Under the pieces are notes generated by a model. It ran no database searches. It saw nothing but the letters and a program-made list of their open reading frames with translations, and was not told the origin of the DNA. Positions 34,834 through 41,754 of a stretch of DNA of 64,000 bases are shown here, piece after piece (positions within the stretch are counted from its first letter, which is position 1; every line of letters starts with the position of its first letter). Location of the stretch: positions 62,001 through 126,000 of the forward strand of contig NZ_MAIQ01000006.1 in NCBI RefSeq assembly GCF_001678845.1, in the 5' to 3' direction. This stretch comes from Christensenella intestinihominis (lineage in GTDB: Bacteria > Bacillota > Clostridia > Christensenellales > Christensenellaceae). Position numbers and translations under genes: made by a program.

Positions 34834-36324
34834 ATGGAATTTGATTGGGGCGTAGTTATCTCTTTTATCGGCTATTTTGTTTTTGTATTGCTGATCGGTT
34901 TTTACTTTTATAAGAAATCATCCAACCTTTCAGACTATATGCTTGGCGGCAGGGGATTGAACCCCGCCGTGACCGCGCTGTCCGCACAGGCTTCGGACAT
35001 GAGCGGCTGGCTGCTGATGGGCCTTCCGGGGGCATTGTACCTTTCCGGTATGAGCGAGGTGTGGATCGGCATTGGGCTTGCCGTCGGCGCGTATTGCTCG
35101 TGGCTGGTTGTTGCCAAACGGCTTCGCCAGTATTCCTATGTGGCGGGGGACGCGATCACCATTCCGCAATTCTTTGAAAACCGCTTTAAGGATGAAAAAG
35201 GAGTGCTCCGCCTGATTAGTTCGGCGGTTATCCTCGTTTTCTTCACCTTCTATGTGGTGTCGGGGTTTGTGTCCGGCGGCACGGTGTTTACAACGGTTTT
35301 CCCGGGGATGGATTACCAGACGGCAATGATTATCTGCGCGGTGGTTATTATTGCATATACGTTTATGGGCGGATTTAAGGCCGTATGCTGGACGGATTTT
35401 TTCCAGGGCATGCTGATGCTTGTGGCGATTTTCATTGTGCCGCTTGCAGCGATGGGCAAGCTTGGCGGCCCCACGGAGGCAGCCGCCGCGGCGAATAACA
35501 TTGCTCCCGGCTTCCTTGATCCGTTTACCAATACGGACGGAAGCCCGCTTTCACCGATGGTGCTGATTTCAAACCTTGCATGGGGGCTGGGATATTTCGG
35601 TATGCCGCATATTATTATCCGCTATATGGCGATTAAGGAACCCCGCATGATTAAAACCTCGCGCCGGATTGCGACGGGGTGGATTGTGCTTGCGCTTGCG
35701 GGCGCGGTGATGGTTGGAATCATTGGCCGGGTTTACCTCGGCGATATGTTTACGGACGCGACAGGGGCCCAGACGGTGTTCCTTGTGATGGCGGGGCAGC
35801 TTTTCGTCCCTGTGATTGCAGGCATTTTGCTTTCGGCGATCCTTGCAGCCGTTATGAGCACGGCGGATTCGCAGCTTTTGGTTGCGTCCTCGGCGATTAC
35901 GGCTGATATCTATGAAAAATTTACCCGGAAAAAGCCTTCCGAGAAAAAATTAATGTGGATCGGGCGGATCGGCGTTATCATTATCGCAGTGATTGCGGCG
36001 GTGCTTGCGCGCGACCCCCAGACTTCCATTATGTCGGTTGTTTCATTCGCGTGGGCGGGATTCGGCAGCGCCTTTGGGCCGATCGTGCTGCTCGCGCTGT
36101 TCTGGAAACGGACGACGCGCAACGGCGCAATCGCCGGGATGGCGACGGGCTTCGTGGTTTCGATTCTCTGGAACCAGCTTTGGGCAGGCCCGACGGGATT
36201 ATATGAAATGGTGCCCGGCTTCCTGCTTGCGCTCGTGGTCTGCGTGGTTGTGAGCTTGCTGGACAAAAAGCCCGATGCTGAAATCGAGAAGGAATTTGAA
36301 GAGGCAAAGGTAAGCGAGGCGTAA
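34834..36324 (+). CDS. putP: Sodium/proline symporter
   Basis: 496 residues, thirteen predicted helices, solute:sodium symporter family. Family motifs include LGGRGLNPAVTALSAQASDMSGWLL, the sodium-site region near GGFKAVCWTDFFQG, and AAVMSTADSQLLVASSA. It imports proline with Na+ across the cytoplasmic membrane, for nutrition or osmotic balance. AAAGGGGAA precedes the ATG. Single-gene unit with promoter and terminator. Confidence 0.93.
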   Translation: MEFDWGVVISFIGYFVFVLLIGFYFYKKSSNLSDYMLGGRGLNPAVTALSAQASDMSGWLLMGLPGALYLSGMSEVWIGIGLAVGAYCSWLVVAKRLRQYSYVAGDAITIPQFFENRFKDEKGVLRLISSAVILVFFTFYVVSGFVSGGTVFTTVFPGMDYQTAMIICAVVIIAYTFMGGFKAVCWTDFFQGMLMLVAIFIVPLAAMGKLGGPTEAAAAANNIAPGFLDPFTNTDGSPLSPMVLISNLAWGLGYFGMPHIIIRYMAIKEPRMIKTSRRIATGWIVLALAGAVMVGIIGRVYLGDMFTDATGAQTVFLVMAGQLFVPVIAGILLSAILAAVMSTADSQLLVASSAITADIYEKFTRKKPSEKKLMWIGRIGVIIIAVIAAVLARDPQTSIMSVVSFAWAGFGSAFGPIVLLALFWKRTTRNGAIAGMATGFVVSILWNQLWAGPTGLYEMVPGFLLALVVCVVVSLLDKKPDAEIEKEFEEAKVSEA

Positions 36325-36341
36325 GGCCTTGCTGGAAAAGC

Positions 36342-36375
36342 AAAAGACGAATCCATTGCGGATTCGTCTTTTTTT
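36342..36375. terminator. Bidirectional terminator between putP and the pirin gene
   Basis: AAAAGACGAATCC and its complement form a 13-bp stem with a five-base loop, with T7 on the plus strand and a T-rich continuation on the minus strand. Confidence 0.88.
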
Positions 36376-36397
36376 GCAAGTTGGACAGTTTTGGCGT

Positions 36398-37240
36398 TTA
36401 TTTATGCTTGATAAACGTGCCGTCCTGCAACTCGGAAAACGCCATATCAAGCTCTTCCGGGGTATTCATTACAATCGGCCCGCCCCAGGAAACCGGTTCG
36501 TTGAGCGGTTCCCCGGCAAAATAGGCGAGACGGGCGCCGCCGGGACCCGCGCACACGGAAAAACGGTCGCCGTGGCTGAGCAGGACGGCGGTTTTTGCCG
36601 GGATAAGCTGTTCGCCGTCCCCGAAACGCGCGCTTCCTTCAAAAAGGTAAACGAATACGTTTTTTTCCCGGTCTGTAGGAAATGCGAGCGTTCCATTGGG
36701 AGCAATTGCAATGTCAAGCAAATCCGTTTTCACATAATCGCCCTGCGCCTGTCCCTCGAGGCCGTCGAAGGAACCGCCTATGATACGCACAGTGGCGCTG
36801 CCGCGTTCTACTCCCGTAATCATGTCTTCCGTAATATCGAAGTATTTTGGCTCCGCCATTTTATTTTCCCGGGGCAGGTTGATCCAAAGCTGGTAGCCAA
36901 GCATGCGGTCTGAAGCCTGCGGCATTTCCTGATGGAGCACTCCGCTTCCGGCCGTCATCCATTGGCAGCCGCCGTCACAAATGCTGCCTTTGTTGCCCAT
37001 GCTGTCGCTGTGCTCGATGTCGCCGTGGATCAGGTAAGTTACGGTTTCAATGCCGCGGTGCGGATGCCACGGGAAACCTTTGGTATAATCGGCGGGATTT
37101 TCGGAATCGAACGCGTCCAGCATGAGGAAAGGGTCGAAGTCCTCCACATCGCGCCCGGAGATGACGCGTACAAGATTCACGCCTGCGCCGTCCTGCGTGT
37201 GGATTCCCGTTACAGTTTTTATTACATTTCTGTCTGCCAT
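36398..37240 (-). CDS. Pirin-family bicupin protein
   Basis: 280 residues. The N-terminal cupin contains FPWHPHRGIETVTYL with the metal-binding His pair, and GGCQWMTAGSGVLHQEM supplies the others. The C-terminal half is a second, divergent cupin. Bacterial pirins include quercetin dioxygenases and redox-linked regulators, so a specific activity cannot be assigned. GAAAGGAGTG precedes the ATG at 37240. Confidence 0.92.
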   Translation of the reverse strand: MADRNVIKTVTGIHTQDGAGVNLVRVISGRDVEDFDPFLMLDAFDSENPADYTKGFPWHPHRGIETVTYLIHGDIEHSDSMGNKGSICDGGCQWMTAGSGVLHQEMPQASDRMLGYQLWINLPRENKMAEPKYFDITEDMITGVERGSATVRIIGGSFDGLEGQAQGDYVKTDLLDIAIAPNGTLAFPTDREKNVFVYLFEGSARFGDGEQLIPAKTAVLLSHGDRFSVCAGPGGARLAYFAGEPLNEPVSWGGPIVMNTPEELDMAFSELQDGTFIKHK

Positions 37241-37334
37241 AATATCACTCCTTTCGAGTATGCTTTATTGATAAACGGTTTGCTCGCATTCCTACCACAT
37301 TTTGCGGTATACTGGAGAAAGGAGGGGAAGAGCC

Positions 37335-38258
37335 ATGAAACGAAAAATTATTATCGACTGCGACCCGGGGCACGACGATGCGGTCGCGCTTGTGCTTGCA
37401 ACCCGTGCGGCGGGCCTCGAATTAATGGGCGTGACCGTAGTAGCGGGCAACAGCGGCCTTACGAACACCGTCCGCAACGCCCTTAACGTGCTTGCCTTTG
37501 CGGGCGCCGGAAACGTGCCCGTATATGCCGGGTGCGGAAAACCGCTGGAGCGGGAATTGCTGAACCAGTCCGGGGGGAAAATACACGGCGCTGACGGCCT
37601 TGGCGATTACCGGTTTGATGTAACGGCGGGCAAACCCCGGGAAAAGCATGCCGTGGATTATTTGACGGAAACACTGCGGGCTGCGGAAGAAAAAATTACG
37701 CTTGTATGCCTGGGCCCGCTTACCAATATTGCTGCGACATTCAAAAAATGCCCGGAATGTATGCGGAACGTGGAATGCCTCGTAATCATGGGAGGGGCGG
37801 TGCGCGTGCCGGGGAATGTTACGGCATCGGCCGAGTTCAATTTTTATGTGGACCCGGAGGCGGCCAAAATTGTGATGGACAGCGGCTGCAAAATTTACCT
37901 GCATCCATTGGATGTAACCATGAAAGCTTTGTTCAGCGGGACGGATATTGAAACGCTGAAAAATTCAAGGTGCAGGATGGCAAACTTTGTGGGCAGCCTG
38001 CTCGCCCTGTATGCGGGCACCTATGAAAGAGAGCTTGGGTTTTACGCCTGCCCGGTGCATGACGCGCTGTGCATCGGCGTTCTGATGGAACCTGCGCTTG
38101 TGGAATATGAGAACGCTGCGCTCGATATTATTACCGAAGGAGACCGGGCCGGGAAGTGCGTTGCCGGGAAGGCCGGGGGAAATATATGGTTTGGCACGAA
38201 AATTGACAGCAGGGGGTTTGTCGGGCTTGTGACGGATGCGGTTTCGGGCGGAGAATAA
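37335..38258 (+). CDS. Inosine/uridine-preferring nucleoside hydrolase
   Basis: 307 residues. The calcium-binding signature IIIDCDPGHDDAVALVLA is at the N-terminus, with the second conserved block VIMGGAVRVPGNVT-xx-AEFNFYVDPEAA and the C-terminal HDALCIG. It splits ribonucleosides into base and ribose for salvage. I chose the ATG at 37335, following GGAGGGGAAG; homologues start here. It stands divergent from the pirin gene and ahead of a small protein gene. Confidence 0.94.
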   Translation: MKRKIIIDCDPGHDDAVALVLATRAAGLELMGVTVVAGNSGLTNTVRNALNVLAFAGAGNVPVYAGCGKPLERELLNQSGGKIHGADGLGDYRFDVTAGKPREKHAVDYLTETLRAAEEKITLVCLGPLTNIAATFKKCPECMRNVECLVIMGGAVRVPGNVTASAEFNFYVDPEAAKIVMDSGCKIYLHPLDVTMKALFSGTDIETLKNSRCRMANFVGSLLALYAGTYERELGFYACPVHDALCIGVLMEPALVEYENAALDIITEGDRAGKCVAGKAGGNIWFGTKIDSRGFVGLVTDAVSGGE

Positions 38259-38327
38259 CTTGTTTGATTTTTGAAAAACGCCTTATATATATACCATCAG
38301 AGCAAAGAAAAAGGATGGTGCGATACG

Positions 38328-38621
38328 ATGACAGAGAAATATTTTTTGGGTTTCAGGGAAGTTCCCTATGAAGAATTCCAGGAGGAACGCGCGAAGGCGG
38401 ATGAAAAAGGATATACGGTTGCCGCGGAGCGTGAAGAAAACGGATATCCGGAGTATGAGCTGCAAAACGGCACTGTAATCCGGGGCGACAGGCAGGGTGG
38501 TTTCAACCGGATGGAAGATGGAAAGCCCAAGGAGAAATGGAATGTTGGCACAATAAACGAATATTCGCAGGGTGAAGCGACGGGAACCGGCAATGTAGCT
38601 TTCTTTATGCCTGCGGAATAA
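38328..38621 (+). CDS. Small acidic hypothetical protein
   Basis: 97 residues, starting MTEKYFLGFREVPYEEFQEE. It is charged, with no signal peptide or membrane segment. I do not recognise a domain. AAAAAGGATGG precedes the ATG, and a strong terminator follows directly. Codon use looks like its neighbours, so it is probably a real chromosomal gene. Confidence 0.6.
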   Translation: MTEKYFLGFREVPYEEFQEERAKADEKGYTVAAEREENGYPEYELQNGTVIRGDRQGGFNRMEDGKPKEKWNVGTINEYSQGEATGTGNVAFFMPAE

Positions 38622-38631
38622 CCGGACGACG

Positions 38632-38661
38632 AAAACTCCCGTAGATTACGGGAGTTTTTTT
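38632..38661 (+). terminator. Intrinsic terminator
   Basis: AAAACTCCCGTA and its complement form a 12-bp stem with a GAT loop and a T7 run. Confidence 0.9.
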
Positions 38662-38726
38662 ATGGAGAAAGGGATTGTGTATTTCATAAAAATCTGTTAA
38701 AATATTATGGTGTCAGAAATAAACGT

Positions 38727-38803
38727 CTGGGTGTGGCTCAGCTTGGTAGAGTACCTGAATGGGGTTCAGGGGGTCGGAGGTTCAAATCCTCTCACCCAGA
38801 CCA
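38727..38803 (+). tRNA. tRNA-Pro (anticodon GGG)
   Basis: A full cloverleaf can be drawn: acceptor CTGGGTG pairs with CACCCAG; D-stem GCTC/GAGT around AGCTTGGTA; anticodon stem CCTGA/TCAGG with loop ATGGGGT (anticodon GGG, U33, G37); T-arm with TTCAAAT loop; and an encoded ACCA end. G36-G37 next to the anticodon is typical of proline tRNAs. It borders an AT-rich accessory patch, so its 3' end is a possible integration site. Confidence 0.95.
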
Positions 38804-38805
38804 GT

Positions 38806-38838
38806 ACGGAAGAGACCGAAAGCGGCCTCTTCCGTTTT
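38806..38838 (+). terminator. Terminator of the tRNA-Pro gene
   Basis: ACGGAAGAG and CTCTTCCGT form a stem continued inside by CCG/CGG around AAAG; four T follow. Confidence 0.85.
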
Positions 38839-38901
38839 ATTTCTTGGCTTTGTTATGTAGTTACTACAACGCAGAAGACCTGAAAATAAAGATGGTTGCC
38901 C

Positions 38902-39048
38902 TCATTTTCCGGTTTTCTTATTAGTATTCAATTTCTGTACACGTTTCCATATACTGCGTACAATAATCGGTTCATGCCGCTCTTTAAAAATCCGCGTGTC
39001 GATCAGTTTTATGCCGTACAGTGTCCTTGAATGAAGGGCTATAAATAT
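38902..39048 (-). pseudogene. Possible C-terminal remnant of a serine recombinase
   Basis: On the minus strand an open stretch of about 48 codons, without a start, ends at a TGA (38904-38902). It reads TLYGIKLIDTRIFKERHEPI, then IVRSIWKRVQKLNT. The xxHEPIIxRxxWxxVQ pattern resembles the end of the recombinase domain of large serine recombinases. If so, it is the trace of a lost mobile element beside the tRNA. The match is short and I hold it loosely. The rest of 38840-39177 is AT-rich and shows no other gene; a TATAAT at 39139-39144 probably serves the next gene. Confidence 0.3.
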
Positions 39049-39177
39049 TCATTCTTTCCCGACTTTAGTTCAATTATAGCCCAAGGGAATTTTATGCGTG
39101 GTAAATATGATCAACTTCTATTTTTTGTAATTCCATGTTATAATAGTATTATATTAATACTTGGAGGTATGTTTCCT

Positions 39178-39867
39178 ATGGCAGAAAAAATTGTTTATCC
39201 TAAAATGCCAGAATCCAATTGGTGGGCTGTAAGGGCACAATTCCGTAAAACGATACCTTCTTCTGTTACGGCAAGTTATTTGAAAACTTTATTAAATTTG
39301 ACATCAGAAAAAGCAGCTAGCAATCTTTTGTCCCCTTTGAAACAAACCAAAATAATTGATGATGAAAATAAGCCAACGTCTCGTGCTATAGATTGGAGAG
39401 ATGATACAAAGTATAAAGATATATGTCAACAGATTGCAGAGGAAATATATCCTACAGAATTACGAGAAATTCATCAAGGTCCGGATTTCGATAAGGAAGC
39501 AATTACCAACTGGTTTATGAGTAATGCACATCTGGGGGAAGGCGCTGCGAAATCGACTACCGCCTTTTATATATTATTAAGCACAGGAGAGGTCAGAACT
39601 GATATTGATACACTTCCCGCAGCAAAATCAAAGAAAAGCAAAAAAACTAAATTAGAAAAACGTATAGTCAGTAATGACATACATACAGATAGAGATGAAC
39701 AAAAGCAGACCGCAAACAAAGGTGAAAGTGCGGCTTCAACTAGTAGGAATCTCTATCAATCGCCATCCTTACATATTGATCTGCAGGTTCATATATCTTC
39801 TGAAGCATCGGTGCAACAGGTAGACGCTATTTTTGCTAGTATTGCAAAACATCTTTATGAAAAATAG
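39178..39867 (+). CDS. DUF5343 domain protein, first gene of an accessory pair
   Basis: 229 residues, AT-rich codon use unlike the neighbouring genes. The DUF5343 region (about 1-150) includes MPESNWWAVRAQFRKTIPSS, YLKTLL and TSEKAASNLLSPLK, which looks like a winged-helix-type fold, then LLSTGE. A Lys/Ser-rich linker (about 145-195) leads to a C-terminal segment LHIDLQVHISSEASVQQVD, a beta-strand motif that also ends other proteins of this kind. I chose the ATG at 39178, 10 bases after GGAGG; an ATG at 39169 is too close to that site. Three bases separate it from the HEPN-like gene, so they act together. No known function. Confidence 0.75.
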   Translation: MAEKIVYPKMPESNWWAVRAQFRKTIPSSVTASYLKTLLNLTSEKAASNLLSPLKQTKIIDDENKPTSRAIDWRDDTKYKDICQQIAEEIYPTELREIHQGPDFDKEAITNWFMSNAHLGEGAAKSTTAFYILLSTGEVRTDIDTLPAAKSKKSKKTKLEKRIVSNDIHTDRDEQKQTANKGESAASTSRNLYQSPSLHIDLQVHISSEASVQQVDAIFASIAKHLYEK

Positions 39868-39870
39868 TTT

Positions 39871-40383
39871 ATGGATAATAAAATTTTATTTAATAAACTT
39901 CATATACTTCAAAATCAACTTAACTGCATGGAAGGTATCAAAAAACCTGTCGAACAGATTAACATTGCCTCGAAAACTGATTTATATGATTTAGTAATTA
40001 CTGACCATGATTTACGAAAATGTACCAGAACGCTTTTCTATAATGGGCATCATGCGCAAGCCATAGAAGAAGGTTATAAGTGCCTAAATAACATTGTCAA
40101 AAAAAAGTCTAAGTTAACCACCGAAGATGGAAATGGCCTTATGAGAAAGGCACTTAGCGCCAAGAATCCCATTCTCAAATTGAATGCTTGGGAAAGTCAA
40201 TCAGAAAAAGATGAGCAGCTTGGCTATATGGATATTTACGCAGGATGCATGACAGGTATCAGGAATCCTCGAGCTCATGAGCATGAATGGGAAGATACTG
40301 AAACAAGAGCAATTCAATTACTCACATTAGCAAATCATTTAATAGAAAAAATAAAGCTCTCCAAAGAAGTACCTCCTCCATAA
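39871..40383 (+). CDS. TIGR02391 (Ymh) family protein with a HEPN-like RNPRAH motif
   Basis: 170 residues. The C-terminal two thirds match the TIGR02391/Hypoth_Ymh family: FYNGHHAQAIEEGYKCLNN, NPILKLN, DEQLGYMDIYAGCMTGIRNPRAHE. The RNPRAH motif fits the Rx4-6H pattern of HEPN ribonucleases, and the all-helical makeup agrees. Such proteins appear in phage-defence and toxin contexts. It starts three bases after the DUF5343 gene with no clear ribosome binding site, implying coupled translation. Low GC suggests transfer. Partner or antitoxin role of the upstream gene is inference. Confidence 0.8.
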   Translation: MDNKILFNKLHILQNQLNCMEGIKKPVEQINIASKTDLYDLVITDHDLRKCTRTLFYNGHHAQAIEEGYKCLNNIVKKKSKLTTEDGNGLMRKALSAKNPILKLNAWESQSEKDEQLGYMDIYAGCMTGIRNPRAHEHEWEDTETRAIQLLTLANHLIEKIKLSKEVPPP

Positions 40384-40766
40384 ATTATCTCAATATGAAT
40401 AGCGCCAAAGACATCATTTTATATGGGAAACAATGCCATTGCATCCGAAAGTGGTGTTAATATTCCAAAATTTTGATAGTAAATACTGCTTTTCGTTGCT
40501 CAAAAACCTTTTGTTATGCGATTTTTTCTAAATATACTGTATCGCCATTCAGACCACGTCGGAGGAAACTCCGCGACCATAATCCCGTCCTGAAAGGGCG
40601 GAATTTTTAGTTGCTTCGATTCCTCCTCCTTTTCCCCAACAAACCCACTCCGCTTTGCCTCTTTGGGCTTTGTCGGGGCCCCGTTTTGCATCTACTGGGC
40701 TTTTGCGGGGGTCGGCCCCATTTTTCCTCATCTATTTTGTATTAACGACACACTCATGAAATGCGA
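40384..40766. other. Intergenic stretch with a sharp base-composition change; possible element remnant
   Basis: The first 170 bases are AT-rich like the preceding pair. From about 40545 the sequence turns GC-richer and contains short inverted repeats (GGAGGAAACTCC near 40560 and CCGTCCTGAAAGGGCGG near 40586). A 63-codon minus-strand frame (40691-40500) has no ribosome binding site that I trust and no recognised family. This may be the right edge of an inserted segment. Confidence 0.35.
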
Positions 40767-40802
40767 AAATCCATCACGCTAATAGGCGGCGATGGATTTT
40801 TT
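40767..40802. terminator. Bidirectional hairpin terminator
   Basis: AAAATCCATC and GATGGATTTT pair, with an inner CGC/GCG pairing and T6 on the plus strand. It closes the minus-strand lipoprotein gene as well. Confidence 0.75.
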
Positions 40803-40830
40803 GCAATTCAGCGGTTATTTGTTTAAATAT

Positions 40831-41544
40831 TCATTTTCTCTGCTTCTGCTGTTCAACCCAAAAATCTTGAACCGTCTCAATGCGTTCTTGTGTATGGATA
40901 TCGTATTCTTCTTTGGATACGATTCTCAGCCCGGAGAGAACGCCGTCATCATAAACCGCTTCAACATCTATACTGTCTTTCGGGAAGCCCGCTCCACGAC
41001 TTTCCTGAATGATCGTTTCCATCACTGGATCATAAAGTTCTCTTACCAAAAAGTCTTCAAAGTATATATTCCCCACTGCGTCTGTACTGGCCCCGTATTT
41101 TTTATAACCAGATATAGCTTGATTTGTACTTTCATAAGCCCCTGATTTTTGCATAAATTCATCTTCCGTTGCAGTCCGTGTTCCTGTCAATTCGTTTTGA
41201 GAATCACGAACCGTATAAATATCCACGTCTCCCTCGCCGGTTTTATCGGTATGGAAAAAAAGCGAGCCGCTAATGGTATTATCGCCATTATAAAAGGTTG
41301 AGTCATCCTCAAAATACCTGATACGCTCATTGTTATAAAAAAGGCTGTCTGTCTTTTCGTCGTATGTAATTCCATATTTAGAATAAGCGGCATACGGAGA
41401 ATCCATCTTTTCTTCGCTTGCAGATGACGGTGTTGTTTCGGGGGAATGAGGGTTCGCAGAACATGCCCCTAATACGACTGCGCTAAAGAACAATAAACAA
41501 GCGATAGCAATCGAGGCCGCAGCGGTGGTTTTCTTGAATTTCAT
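40831..41544 (-). CDS. Lipoprotein resembling the C-terminal tail of a BlaR1/M56-type protein
   Basis: 237 residues from the ATG at 41544. A signal-like helix ends in VVLGAC, giving a lipoprotein start, followed by a Ser/Thr/Pro linker and a soluble part of unknown fold (YAAYSKYGITYDEKTDSLFY and onwards). In frame upstream of the ATG the sequence still reads TESAELLKERLNGIM. The xLKERLxxIMxFKK run is typical of the end of the peptidase region in BlaR1/M56 membrane proteins, just before their last helix. So this may be a 5'-truncated gene re-used as a free lipoprotein. No BlaI-type regulator is present. Confidence 0.6.
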   Translation of the reverse strand: MKFKKTTAAASIAIACLLFFSAVVLGACSANPHSPETTPSSASEEKMDSPYAAYSKYGITYDEKTDSLFYNNERIRYFEDDSTFYNGDNTISGSLFFHTDKTGEGDVDIYTVRDSQNELTGTRTATEDEFMQKSGAYESTNQAISGYKKYGASTDAVGNIYFEDFLVRELYDPVMETIIQESRGAGFPKDSIDVEAVYDDGVLSGLRIVSKEEYDIHTQERIETVQDFWVEQQKQRK

Positions 41545-41754
41545 AATTCCATTTAACCTTTCTTTTAATAGTTCTGCGCTCTCAGTCAATATGGCTGATC
41601 CGCACCGCCCGCCCGATGCTTTTTAGGCCAGGGGGACAGTAAATCTTTTTTGTACTCCACTGATAGGATAACGCTTTTGTGCAATGGTTGTCAAACCCGT
41701 ATAAGAAAAGGGCGCGGAGCGGTACGGAAGTTCCCGGATAAGGTTCCATGTTTT

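Noticed and set aside
40544-40550. CAGACCA repeat of the tRNA-Pro 3' end as an attachment-site copy
   Set aside because: Only seven bases match, which is expected by chance; an attachment repeat should be longer.
40500-40691. 63-codon minus-strand frame with a Pro-rich ending
   Set aside because: No trustworthy start signal and no family; kept only as a possible remnant within the intergenic entry.
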